A stretch of 64,000 nt of DNA from an uncultured Oscillospiraceae bacterium (lineage in GTDB: Bacteria > Bacillota > Clostridia > Oscillospirales > Ruminococcaceae): NCBI GenBank assembly GCA_900540595.1, contig UQGL01000003.1, positions 1 to 64,000 on the forward strand. Direction: 5' to 3'. A model generated the notes under the pieces. That model was not told where the DNA came from. It searched no databases and was given only the letters and a program-made list of their open reading frames with translations. Position numbers and translations under genes: made by a program. Of this stretch, positions 40,729 through 49,099 are shown piece by piece. How positions within the stretch are numbered: the first letter of the stretch is position 1; each line of letters begins with the position of its first letter.

Positions 40729-40775
40729 AAAAGCACCGTTCACAGTTTTTTCTCCGTGAACGGTGCTTCTTTTTT
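40729..40775. terminator. Terminator of mglC and its small partner
   Basis: AAGCACCGTTCAC and complement round an A/T-rich loop, with a T tract in both directions. Confidence 0.75.
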
Positions 40776-40974
40776 ACAGTATCCCCTTACTCTTGAGAAT
40801 GCCGACCAGCACTACGATGACCAGTGCAGCAACACAGACGCCGATAAAGATGTCGATGTATTTCAGCGGAACCTTGCGGAAATTCTCATAGAAATTCTCA
40901 AAGGCATTCAGCTGGCTGCGGTCGGGGCGGTCGGGTTTCTTTTCGGTCTCGGGAGTAGTCTTTTCTTCGCCCAT
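40774..40974 (-). CDS. 66-aa single-pass membrane protein after mglC
   Basis: A charged N-terminal half (EEKTTPETEKKPDRPDRSQL) and one C-terminal membrane segment (IDIFIGVCVAALVIVVLVGI). It starts 3 nt after mglC, so it is part of the mgl operon. Short proteins of this kind follow mglC in related Clostridia; a stabilising role is a guess. Confidence 0.75.
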   Translation of the reverse strand: MGEEKTTPETEKKPDRPDRSQLNAFENFYENFRKVPLKYIDIFIGVCVAALVIVVLVGILKSKGIL

Positions 40975-40977
40975 AGG

Positions 40978-41961
40978 TTACTTCTTGGCCAGATACTTGC
41001 GCAGGTCAAGGGCAACGGCGATGACGATGACAAGGCCCTGTGCAATGTAGGTGTAGGCGGGGTCGACGCCGAGGAACTGCAGGCAGATCTTCAGGACTTC
41101 AAAGACCAGAACACCGACCAGAACGCCGGAGACCTTGCCGACGCCGCCGTTGGTGGAAACGCCGCCGATGGTGCAGGCTGCGATAGCTTCCAGCTCATAG
41201 CCGTTGCCGGTGTTGGTGGAAGCGCCGCCGGCCTTTGCGCCGACGAGGAAGCCGCCGAGAGCATACATGCAGGAGGCCAGGATGTAGATGCGGATCAGGG
41301 ACGCGGTGACGTTGACACCGGCAACCTGAGCGGCGTTCTCGTTGCCGCCGATGGCGTACATGTACTTGCCGTGACGGGTCTTATTGTACAGGAACCAGAA
41401 GTAGAGGCCGACAATCAGCGCAAAGATGGCCAGGAACGGGATGGGGCCCAGCGTGCCGCTGGCAACGGTCAGGTAGCTCTGCTTGTAACCGCCCATGGGC
41501 TGGTTGTTGGTGATGACGGAGCACAGGCCATAAACGATGGTCTGCATGCCCAGCGTAGCGATGAAAGGAGGAACCTTCAGGAATGCGATAATGCAGCCGT
41601 TGATGGCACCGAAGCAGGCCATGATCGCCATGACGATCAGCAGGGCCACGGGCCACGGAATATCGGGCAGCCAAGGCAGCATGCGGGCAGAGTAGTCAAC
41701 GCTCTGCAGCAGCATGGCGGAGAAGCAGGCGGCCAGGCCGACCTGACGGCCGGCGGACAGGTCAGTGCCCTTGGTAATCAGGCATCCCGAAACGCCGCAG
41801 GCGATGATGAAACGCGGGGCGACGTTCAGCAGCAGGTTTTTGCCGTTTTTCTCGGTAAAGAAGTTCTGGGTCGTGCAGCCGACGAAGAGGGCCAGCAAAA
41901 TGATCAGAATAATGATCGCGTTATTGGACAGGAATTTTTTAAAGTCGAATTTTTTCTCCAT
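40978..41961 (-). CDS. mglC: galactose/methyl-galactoside ABC permease
   Basis: 327 aa, eight to ten membrane segments, with 'KGTDLSAGRQVGLAACFSAM', 'FIATLGMQTIVYGL' and 'YMYAIGGNENAAQVAGVNV', the MglC/RbsC signatures. Membrane channel for the sugar bound by MglB. Confidence 0.93.
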   Translation of the reverse strand: MEKKFDFKKFLSNNAIIILIILLALFVGCTTQNFFTEKNGKNLLLNVAPRFIIACGVSGCLITKGTDLSAGRQVGLAACFSAMLLQSVDYSARMLPWLPDIPWPVALLIVMAIMACFGAINGCIIAFLKVPPFIATLGMQTIVYGLCSVITNNQPMGGYKQSYLTVASGTLGPIPFLAIFALIVGLYFWFLYNKTRHGKYMYAIGGNENAAQVAGVNVTASLIRIYILASCMYALGGFLVGAKAGGASTNTGNGYELEAIAACTIGGVSTNGGVGKVSGVLVGVLVFEVLKICLQFLGVDPAYTYIAQGLVIVIAVALDLRKYLAKK

Positions 41962-41976
41962 TTTCGGATCTCCTCC

Positions 41977-43485
41977 TTATTCAAACTGGGTAGCCAGCGT
42001 CATGATGTTCTCCTGATTCGCCTTATCACCGTCGATAAAGCCGGTGCAGCGGCCATCGCACATGACCATGATGCGGTCAGACATGCCGATCAGCTCGCTC
42101 ATTTCGGAGGAGATCATGATGATGCTCTTGCCCTGTTTGGCCATCTCGGCGATGATGCAGTAAATTTCATACTTTGCACCGACGTCGATACCGCGGGTCG
42201 GCTCGTCCATGATGAAAACATCGGGGTCGTTGGCCAGCCAGCGGGCAATCAGCACCTTCTGCTGGTTGCCGCCGGACAGCGATTGAATCTGCGTTTTGGA
42301 GGACGGCGTCTTGATGGACAGCTTGGCGACATTATCCTGCACGAGCTTTTCGATTTTGTTGTCGTCCAGCATGATGCCGCCGATCAGATACTTGTTCAGC
42401 GATGCAATGGAGACGTTATCCGCAATGGAAAGCACACCCAGAATACCGGTGGCGCGGCGGTCCTCGGTCAGCATGGCGATGCCGTTTTTGATGGCGTCCT
42501 GCGGCTGGTTGATGGTCAGTTCCTTGCCCTTATAGGTGATGGTGCCCGACGTGTGGCAGCGCAGACCGAACAGACCCTCCATCAGCTCGGTGCGCTGGGC
42601 ACCAACCAGACCCGCAACGCCGAGGATCTCGCCCTTGCGGACATTGAAGTTGACGTGACGGAAGCTCTTGGGGTTGATGGACGTGAAGTCCTTGACCTCA
42701 AACACGACCTCACCGGGCGTATTCGAGCGCGGCGGGTAGAGGTTCGACAGCTCACGTCCGACCATCTTGGTGATGATCATATCGGTGGTCAGTTCCTTGG
42801 CCTCCCAGGTGCCGATGTACTGGCCGTCGCGCATGATCGTGACTTCGTCGCTGATGCGAAGAATTTCGTCCATCTTGTGGCTGATGTAGACGATGGAGAC
42901 GCCCTTGGCGCGCAGCTCGTCCACGATGGTGAACAACGCCTCGACCTCGGCCGCCGTCAGCGAGGAGGTCGGCTCGTCGAGGATCAGTACCTTGCAGTCT
43001 GCCGAGACGGCCTTGGCGATCTCAACCAGCTGCATCTGAGAAACGCTCAAGGTTCCGAGCTTTGCGTGCGGATCATAATTCAGGTGGACTTCCTTTAAGA
43101 CCTTGGCCGCATCCGCGTACATCTTGTCGTGGTCGATGACGGTGACGGGTCCGTATTTCTTGGTTGGGTAGCGCCCGACGTAGATATTCTCGCCGATGGA
43201 ACGCTCCGGGATGGGCTGCAGCTCCTGATGCACCATCGCAATGCCGCGGTTCAGTGCATCCAGAGGTCCCTTGATCTGGACCTCCTGTCCCTCATAAATG
43301 ACCTTGCCTTCGTCCATGTGGTAGATACCAAACATGCACTTCATCAAGGTAGACTTGCCCGCGCCGTTCTCTCCCATCAGCGCATGGACGGTGCCGGGTT
43401 TCAATTTCAGCTGTGCGTGATTCAGTGCCTTGACGCCGGGGAACGTCTTGACGACATCACACATCTCCAAGCGGTACTCTGACAA
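41977..43485 (-). CDS. mglA: galactose/methyl-galactoside ABC ATPase (double)
   Basis: 502 aa with two ATPase halves: Walker A GENGAGKST near residue 37 and signature 'LSVSQMQLVEIAKAV' in the first; the second has a degenerate P-loop (VAGLVGAQRTELMEGLFGL) and 'SLSGGNQQKVLIARWL'. This is the MglA/RbsA form. Separated from mglB by a terminator-like hairpin. Confidence 0.94.
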   Translation of the reverse strand: MSEYRLEMCDVVKTFPGVKALNHAQLKLKPGTVHALMGENGAGKSTLMKCMFGIYHMDEGKVIYEGQEVQIKGPLDALNRGIAMVHQELQPIPERSIGENIYVGRYPTKKYGPVTVIDHDKMYADAAKVLKEVHLNYDPHAKLGTLSVSQMQLVEIAKAVSADCKVLILDEPTSSLTAAEVEALFTIVDELRAKGVSIVYISHKMDEILRISDEVTIMRDGQYIGTWEAKELTTDMIITKMVGRELSNLYPPRSNTPGEVVFEVKDFTSINPKSFRHVNFNVRKGEILGVAGLVGAQRTELMEGLFGLRCHTSGTITYKGKELTINQPQDAIKNGIAMLTEDRRATGILGVLSIADNVSIASLNKYLIGGIMLDDNKIEKLVQDNVAKLSIKTPSSKTQIQSLSGGNQQKVLIARWLANDPDVFIMDEPTRGIDVGAKYEIYCIIAEMAKQGKSIIMISSEMSELIGMSDRIMVMCDGRCTGFIDGDKANQENIMTLATQFE

Positions 43486-43526
43486 TTCGCTGGCCCCCTT
43501 TAATCTTTTGTAACCTTTTCACGAAA

Positions 43527-43559
43527 AAAGGGTGCGTGCGCCTGCGCACACGCACCCCG
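43527..43559 (-). terminator. Attenuator between mglB and mglA
   Basis: GGGTGCGTG.GCGC / GCGC.CACGCACCC stem with TTTTTT on the minus strand. Partial read-through would give more binding protein than transporter. Confidence 0.8.
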
Positions 43560-43592
43560 ATTGTTCTGGTCTAAGCTGTGGCTTTTGTCAAA

Positions 43593-44654
43593 TTACTGGA
43601 AGTCCTTGACGTTGTCAGGGGTAACCTTGACGTAGTCAACGTAGACGCTCTGGCTGCCAGCCTCGAAGGTCTTGCCGCCCAGCAGCTCTTCCATGGAAGC
43701 AACAGCCTGCGTAGCCTGACCCTTAGCGTCGTTCAGGACGGTACCGGTCATGTTGCCATTGGCAACTTCGTTCTTGGCAGCGTCCAGAGCGTCAACACCG
43801 ACGAGGTAGATGTCCTTGTTGACGGTACGGCCGGCAGCCTGAATAGCCTGCAGAGCGCCGATAGCCATATCATCGTTGTTGCAGAAGACAACCTCGATCT
43901 GATCGCCGAACTTGGCGAGGTCGTTCTGGCAGATTTCCTGGCCCTTGTTACGGTCCCAGTCACCGCGCTGCAGGTCAAGCTGCTCAACCTCAACGCCGGC
44001 ATCGGTCAGAGCCTTGACGGAGTACTCGGTACGCAGCTGAGCGTCGATGTTCTCGGGGTCGCCCTGAATCATGATGTAGGAAACCTTGCCGTCGCCGTTG
44101 ATGTCGCCCTTGTTCTCAGTGTCGAGGATCAGCTCGCCCTGGAAGGTGCCGGACTGAGCAGCGTCGCAGCCAACATAGACCAGCTTGTCGTAAGCGGACA
44201 TCTGATCGGCGGTGGGCTCACGGTTGATCAGGACGGTGGGAACATCGGCATCCTTAACGGTGGAGATGATCTGGTCAGCGGCGGAAGTCATAACGGGGTT
44301 GATGATCAGTGCGTCAACGCCCTGCGTGATGAAGGTGTTGATCTGCTCGTTCTGCTTGGCCTGGTCGTTGTTGCCGTCAACGATGGTGACCTCGTAGCCC
44401 TTGCCCTCGAGGATCTCCTGCAGAGCATTACGGTAGGTGGTCATGAAGGCATCATCGAACTTGTAGATGCAGACGCCGACCTTACCGCCCTGAGTGGCCT
44501 CGGTAACGCTCTCAGCTGCGCTCTCGGCAGCAGAGGTAGCGGCGGACTCAGTAGAGGCAGCCTCGCTGGAAGCGGGGGCGGAAGCGGAGCCGCCGCAAGC
44601 GGCGAGGGATACGGCCATGCAGCCAGCAACGGCCAGAGCAGCAAACTTTTTCAT
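43593..44654 (-). CDS. mglB: galactose-binding lipoprotein MglB
   Basis: 353 aa. Signal with lipobox LAAC, Ser/Ala/Glu linker, then a type I sugar-binding fold. The 'NKGDINGDGKVSYIMIQGDP' segment is the calcium-binding loop of galactose-binding proteins (D-x-N-x-D-G), supporting a galactose/glucose ligand over ribose. First gene of mglBAC; promoter with activator-type repeats at 44726-44795. Confidence 0.9.
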   Translation of the reverse strand: MKKFAALAVAGCMAVSLAACGGSASAPASSEAASTESAATSAAESAAESVTEATQGGKVGVCIYKFDDAFMTTYRNALQEILEGKGYEVTIVDGNNDQAKQNEQINTFITQGVDALIINPVMTSAADQIISTVKDADVPTVLINREPTADQMSAYDKLVYVGCDAAQSGTFQGELILDTENKGDINGDGKVSYIMIQGDPENIDAQLRTEYSVKALTDAGVEVEQLDLQRGDWDRNKGQEICQNDLAKFGDQIEVVFCNNDDMAIGALQAIQAAGRTVNKDIYLVGVDALDAAKNEVANGNMTGTVLNDAKGQATQAVASMEELLGGKTFEAGSQSVYVDYVKVTPDNVKDFQ

Positions 44655-44725
44655 GATAAGTTTCTCCTTCTTTTTGCAGTGGATTTTTTCGGGCCGCGGT
44701 AGAGGTGCGGGCCCTGTTGACAGTT

Positions 44726-44795
44726 ATTATAATACTCGGGTGCAGGGCAAAAAACAAGGTGAAATTTCACCGACAAAAGGGGGAAATTTTCACCG
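44726..44795 (-). promoter_or_regulatory. mglB promoter with an upstream activator-type site pair
   Basis: Minus-strand TATAAT (44731-44726), but the expected -35 position is only TTTTTT. Just upstream are a perfect 14-bp palindrome GGTGAAATTTCACC (44758-44771) and a close copy (44781-44794), 23 bp apart on the element AAATTTCACCG/AATTTTCACCG. A weak -35 with adjoining paired sites is the layout of an activated promoter; the YesN-like regulator nearby is the obvious candidate. Confidence 0.6.
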
Positions 44796-45163
44796 TTTAG
44801 GGCACTTTCCCCAATCCGAACCTGCCTTTTTTGTGCAGAAGGCCCACAAAAAATGTCAAAACGGTTCATGTTGTTTTTATTTTGTAAGATTTTTGCAAAC
44901 AAAAACCTCCCTCTGGGAGGGAGGTCAGGTTGTCAAAGAATCACATTCTCGGCCTGTTAAATGTGTAGGGGCGACCATTGGTCGCCCGCCAACTTGGCAC
45001 AGTAACGCGCTTTCCGGGGAGTTTTTCACAGACAAACGGGCACGGGCGAGCAATGCTCGCCCCTACAAGAGTTGTTTGACGCCCTTCCCTCCCTCTGGGA
45101 GGGAGATGTGCCGTAGGGGCGGATTCCCTATCCGCCCGCAAAGAGGCCAAGCCTCTACAAATC
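44796..45163. other. Non-coding gap with three dispersed palindromes (copies 7-9)
   Basis: Units at 44965-44990 (gcgaccattggtcgc), 45043-45066 (gcgagcaatgctcgc) and 45113-45139 (gcggattccctatccgc), plus CCTCCCTCTGGGAGGG hairpins at 44906-44923 and 45089-45105. No gene with a start and ribosome site. Confidence 0.7.
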
Positions 45164-46135
45164 TCACCCGAACGGGAACAGCGCCTTTTGCTTATCTATG
45201 GCAAACATATTATCCCGGGTAATGACCCGGACGGCAGTAATGTTGGATTTTTCCACACTGTCGCCCTGCCCGGCCAGCAGCCTGTAGGCGCTCTCCACGC
45301 CGAAATAGCCCATGCTGTAGGTGTTCTGCACGATCAGGGCGTCCACTGCGCCGCTTTGCAGCGCATCGATCGTCTGCACATTGGAGTCAAACGCCACCAG
45401 CCAGAGGTCATCGACCCGCTCCATCTCCTGCACAGCCTGCACGGCCCCCACGGCGGTGGCCTCGTTGAAGGCCACCAGCACATTGATCTCGGGGTGCTGC
45501 TGCAGCATCCGCAGGGCATCACTGTGCGCGCTGGCTGCATTCGGATGGGTCTGCATCGAGGTAACGACCTCAGCGCGGCCGCTGTCCGCAAAGGTGTCGC
45601 GGGCACCCTGCTCGCGGTCGCGGCCGTTGGCGCCGTTGACCTCATAGTTGATCAGCCCCACACAGAGCTTTCCCTCCGTGCCCTCCAGCGCGCTGCGGGC
45701 CGCCAGCCGCCCGGCGCCGTAGTTGTCGGACCCGATGTAGGCCGCTACCTGATCGGAATGGACGGCCGAATCGATCCCTACGATCGTCACGCCCGCTGCG
45801 GCGGCTGCATCAATGGCCTCGGCGTTGGCCTCGTAGTCGATGGCAGAAAATACGATGGCCTGCGCCCCGTCCTCGACTGCCTTTTCGATCAGCTGATTCT
45901 GGGCGTCATAATTTTCCTCATTGTCGGGGGCAAGGACGGTGAGTTGCATATTGTACTCGGTCGCAGCGGCCTCAGCCCCGGACAGCACCGCCTTCCAGAA
46001 TTCCGACTCGCGGGATTTGGCAACGACCGTCACCCTGTACCGCGCGGTGGTGGCCGCCGCAGACTGCACATTGCAGCCTGCCAGCAGCAGCACCGCCAGA
46101 ACGGCGGGCAGCAGCATTTTAATGCGTTTTATCAT
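45164..46135 (-). CDS. sugar-binding lipoprotein of the two-component system
   Basis: 323 aa. Lipobox LAGC in MIKRIKMLLPAVLAVLLLAGC, then a type I sugar-binding fold (VVAKSRESEFWKAVLSGAEA; DGAQAIVFSAIDYEANAEAI). It lies downstream of the sensor kinase and overlaps it by 17 nt rather than sitting with a permease, so it probably presents a sugar to the kinase (ChvE-like sensing). ATG at 46135 has AGGGAGG; the longer frame is a kinase shadow. Confidence 0.85.
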   Translation of the reverse strand: MIKRIKMLLPAVLAVLLLAGCNVQSAAATTARYRVTVVAKSRESEFWKAVLSGAEAAATEYNMQLTVLAPDNEENYDAQNQLIEKAVEDGAQAIVFSAIDYEANAEAIDAAAAAGVTIVGIDSAVHSDQVAAYIGSDNYGAGRLAARSALEGTEGKLCVGLINYEVNGANGRDREQGARDTFADSGRAEVVTSMQTHPNAASAHSDALRMLQQHPEINVLVAFNEATAVGAVQAVQEMERVDDLWLVAFDSNVQTIDALQSGAVDALIVQNTYSMGYFGVESAYRLLAGQGDSVEKSNITAVRVITRDNMFAIDKQKALFPFG

Positions 46136-47837
46136 ACTCGCCCTCCCTGTCCTCCGGCACGCGCGGGGTGCGGATAGTAACAGTCGTGCCCGCATAGGGG
46201 GCGCTTTCGATGGACAGCCCGTAGCCGGGGCCAAAGTAGATGCGCAGCCGGTCATTGACATTCTTGATGCCGATGCCGGTGCGGTCGCTCGGCTCCTTCT
46301 GCAAAAGCGCCGCGACCTGCTCCGGCTCCATGCCGATGCCGTCATCGCTGACGATCAGCAGAATATCGTCCCCATCCGGCCTGACCGTGATCTCGATATG
46401 GCCATCGTCCACCATCAGATCCAGCCCATGGACGATGGCGTTTTCAATGATGGGCTGCAGGGTGATCTTGTTGCACAGGCAGTGTACGCAGTCCTCATCC
46501 ACCGTAAAATGATAGGTAAACTGGTTTTTGTAGCGGTATTTCTGGATCTGCAGGTAGGCCTCGGCGTGCTGCAGCTCCTTTTCGATCGGGATCAGCTCAT
46601 GGCCGCGGCTGATGCTGATGCGGAAAAGCCTTGCCAGCGCATGGACCATCTGCACAGCGTCTGCATTTTTGCCGCGCTCGCACATCCATGCGATGGAATC
46701 CAGCGTATTGTAGAGGAAATGCGGGTTGATCTGTGCCTGCAGCGCCTTCAGCTCGGTCTTGCGCAGGACGATCTCCTCCTCGCGCACGGTGTTCATCAGC
46801 CGCTGGATACGCCCGACCATGTGGCCGAAGGAATCCGAAAGGTTCTGCACCTCCCGCGTGCCGCGCACCGACTGGAACGCAAAGTGGTCGGCATCCTGCT
46901 CAAACTGCTCCATGGCGTTCTCCAGCTGCTGGAGCGGGCGGGACAGCAGGCGGGACAGCACCCAGCCCACCGCCAGCGCCGCCGCAAAGATCAGCGCTGC
47001 CGTTGCCACGGCGATGCGCACCATCTGCCAGAAGCTTTCGTTGACGGTCTCATCAATGTAGCTGACGCCGACAACGCGCCATGGGCTGTTCGGCACGCGC
47101 TGGACACTGTAGATGACGGTATCCTCCACATAGGTGCCGTCACCAAGGCAGGCCAGACGGCCGGCCTCCTCCTTTTTCAAGCCCGCATAGAGAAGCTGCT
47201 GCTGCGGGTGGTAGACCATATTGCCGCGCTCATCCATCAGGTAGCAGTAGCCGTGCTGGCCGATGCCGACATTGCTGATGGTGGCGGCCAGCTCGGTAAA
47301 GCTCAGGTCCAGCGACAGCCAGCGCTTTTCGGCGGTGCCGGGCACTGTGCGGACAACGGAAACGACCCATGGATAATACCCCGCAAAGATCGACTCAACA
47401 TGGGGCGTGCTGATATAGCCCTGACTCAGACGGCGGGCGGTCGTCAGATCAAACGAAAGATTGCGCAGGATCTCCTCCTTCGGGGTGCGGCCGTCCTGCG
47501 CCCAGCAGTTCAGCAGCGCGCCGTCCGCATCGTAGGCGGTGATGGCGGCCACCTCGGGCCGGGCCGTCAGGAACGCGCCCAGAAACGCATCCCGGGGCTC
47601 CTCTGCATCGTCCAGATGCCCCATAACGATGGTGACTGCGCTCTCCATCGTGTCTACATAATTGCCGACGGCCCCCACGACCTGACTGACGGCCTGGGCG
47701 CTGTTGGTGCGGGCAGCCTCGACAATCGCATTGCGGTAGCTGCGCAGAAAGAGCGTTGTGCAGAGCGTCAGCACCATGACAGCCACGGCGGAGATCAGCG
47801 CTGCCGCCAGATGGGCGGTGCGCGGCGGGCGCATCAT
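46119..47837 (-). CDS. sensor histidine kinase, YesM/LytS type
   Basis: 572 aa. One N-terminal membrane segment (~10-30), an extracellular dCache-like sensor (~35-270), a second segment (~275-300), HAMP, then His-kinase domain with 'LKALQAQINPHFLYNTLDSI' (phospho-His in QINPHF) and an ATPase with 'IIENAIVHGL' and 'DDGIGM'. Overlaps the response regulator by 4 nt. Likely reads extracellular sugar together with the lipoprotein that follows. Confidence 0.93.
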   Translation of the reverse strand: MMRPPRTAHLAAALISAVAVMVLTLCTTLFLRSYRNAIVEAARTNSAQAVSQVVGAVGNYVDTMESAVTIVMGHLDDAEEPRDAFLGAFLTARPEVAAITAYDADGALLNCWAQDGRTPKEEILRNLSFDLTTARRLSQGYISTPHVESIFAGYYPWVVSVVRTVPGTAEKRWLSLDLSFTELAATISNVGIGQHGYCYLMDERGNMVYHPQQQLLYAGLKKEEAGRLACLGDGTYVEDTVIYSVQRVPNSPWRVVGVSYIDETVNESFWQMVRIAVATAALIFAAALAVGWVLSRLLSRPLQQLENAMEQFEQDADHFAFQSVRGTREVQNLSDSFGHMVGRIQRLMNTVREEEIVLRKTELKALQAQINPHFLYNTLDSIAWMCERGKNADAVQMVHALARLFRISISRGHELIPIEKELQHAEAYLQIQKYRYKNQFTYHFTVDEDCVHCLCNKITLQPIIENAIVHGLDLMVDDGHIEITVRPDGDDILLIVSDDGIGMEPEQVAALLQKEPSDRTGIGIKNVNDRLRIYFGPGYGLSIESAPYAGTTVTIRTPRVPEDREGEYDKTH

Positions 47838-49087
47838 GTGCGGGCCTCCCCTGCAGCGCGGGCGCGGCGCAATGCCACCGGCGATGTACCGCTGTACTTT
47901 TTAAAGCAATAGCTGAAATAGTGCTGGTCGGTGTAGCCGCAGCAGCGGGCGATCTCCTGAATCTGCATGTCGGTGGTCAGCAGCAGTGCCTGCGCCTTCT
48001 CCATACGGCGGCGCACCAGAATGTTGATGAAGGTCTCCCCCTCCGACTTTTTGATGCAGGCGCTCAGGTGGTTGGGGCTGACATCCAGCATGGCGGAGAG
48101 GGATGCAAGCGAAAGGTCTTCATCCATATAATGCTGGTCGATGATCTCCAGTGCACGGTCGCAAAGGCTGCCGGTCTTGCGGGCGTCCGCCGTAAAGCTG
48201 ACGCCGCCCTCCCCCTCGGCGGCGGTGTGCAGTGCCTCCACAGCCTGACGGTAGGCATCGTTCAGCTCACTGAAGTGTGCAAACTCCCGGCTGACACCCA
48301 CATTGGCCGTGCGGCCCAGCGCGCGGTCTGCCAGCTGGCAGATCTCATCCGCCAGAATGTGCAGATACTCCTCAAAGTCGGAGGGGTTGCCCAGCAGCAC
48401 CGCCACCGCGCGGCCGCAGCAGTAAAAGACAAAATGGCGCAGGTACTTGTTTGCGCTCTGCTCCACCAGCTGGGTAAAGCCCGCCTCGTAATCAGCCGCC
48501 CCCTCCAGCGAGGCCGCCAGCACCACCAGCGTGCTGCGGTCATCGGTGCCGCGCAGCAGGCCGCAGGCTGCGGCGGAGGTGCGCAGCCGTTCCTCCAGAT
48601 CAGCAGGGGCACTGTCGTACTGTGCAAGCACCAGCGGGATGAGAAATGCCGCCCGGTCCGCGTGCGATGCATCAGCCCGGCGCAGCCCGGCATAGCGGGC
48701 ATCGATCTTCTCATGGATGGACTTCAGCTCGGCGGCCAGACCGTCCATCGTCAGCGGCTTGAGCATGTAGCTGATGATGTTGTACTGAATGGCCTGTTTG
48801 GCGTACTCAAAGTCATCATAGCCGCTCAAAAAGGCAATGTGCATGGCAGGGCGTATCTCGCGCACCTGCCGGGCCAGCTCAATGCCCGAGATGAAGGGCA
48901 TCCGAATGTCGGTCAGCAGCAGATCCGGCTCAAGCCGCTCGACAAGTTCAAGGGCGTCCAGCCCGTTGCTGGCACTGCCCACCAGATGGAAGCCCAGCGC
49001 CTCCCAAGGGATCATGGTGCAGACGGCCTCGCGCAGTTCGTCCTCATCATCGGCCACAATGACGGTGTAGATGTTTTTATCAGCCAT
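47834..49087 (-). CDS. response regulator with AraC-type output, YesN type
   Basis: 417 aa. Receiver domain with acidic pair (VIVADDEDELREAV), phospho-Asp in DLLLTDIRMPFISG and Lys in 'YMLKPLTMDGL'. A ~170-residue linker follows, then a C-terminal AraC HTH pair (LASLSAMLDVSPNHLSACIK; IQEIARCCGYTDQHYFSYCFKKYSG). Such regulators activate sugar transporter genes. The paired repeats at mglB fit AraC binding. Confidence 0.93.
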   Translation of the reverse strand: MADKNIYTVIVADDEDELREAVCTMIPWEALGFHLVGSASNGLDALELVERLEPDLLLTDIRMPFISGIELARQVREIRPAMHIAFLSGYDDFEYAKQAIQYNIISYMLKPLTMDGLAAELKSIHEKIDARYAGLRRADASHADRAAFLIPLVLAQYDSAPADLEERLRTSAAACGLLRGTDDRSTLVVLAASLEGAADYEAGFTQLVEQSANKYLRHFVFYCCGRAVAVLLGNPSDFEEYLHILADEICQLADRALGRTANVGVSREFAHFSELNDAYRQAVEALHTAAEGEGGVSFTADARKTGSLCDRALEIIDQHYMDEDLSLASLSAMLDVSPNHLSACIKKSEGETFINILVRRRMEKAQALLLTTDMQIQEIARCCGYTDQHYFSYCFKKYSGTSPVALRRARAAGEART

Positions 49088-49099
49088 ACTCTTTTCCCT

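Noticed and set aside
40756..43098. A 780-codon open frame on the plus strand
   Set aside because: It is antisense to mglC and mglA, shares their GC-rich codon positions and has no recognisable domain. The same holds for other long frames opposite the uvrC, two-component and liv genes.
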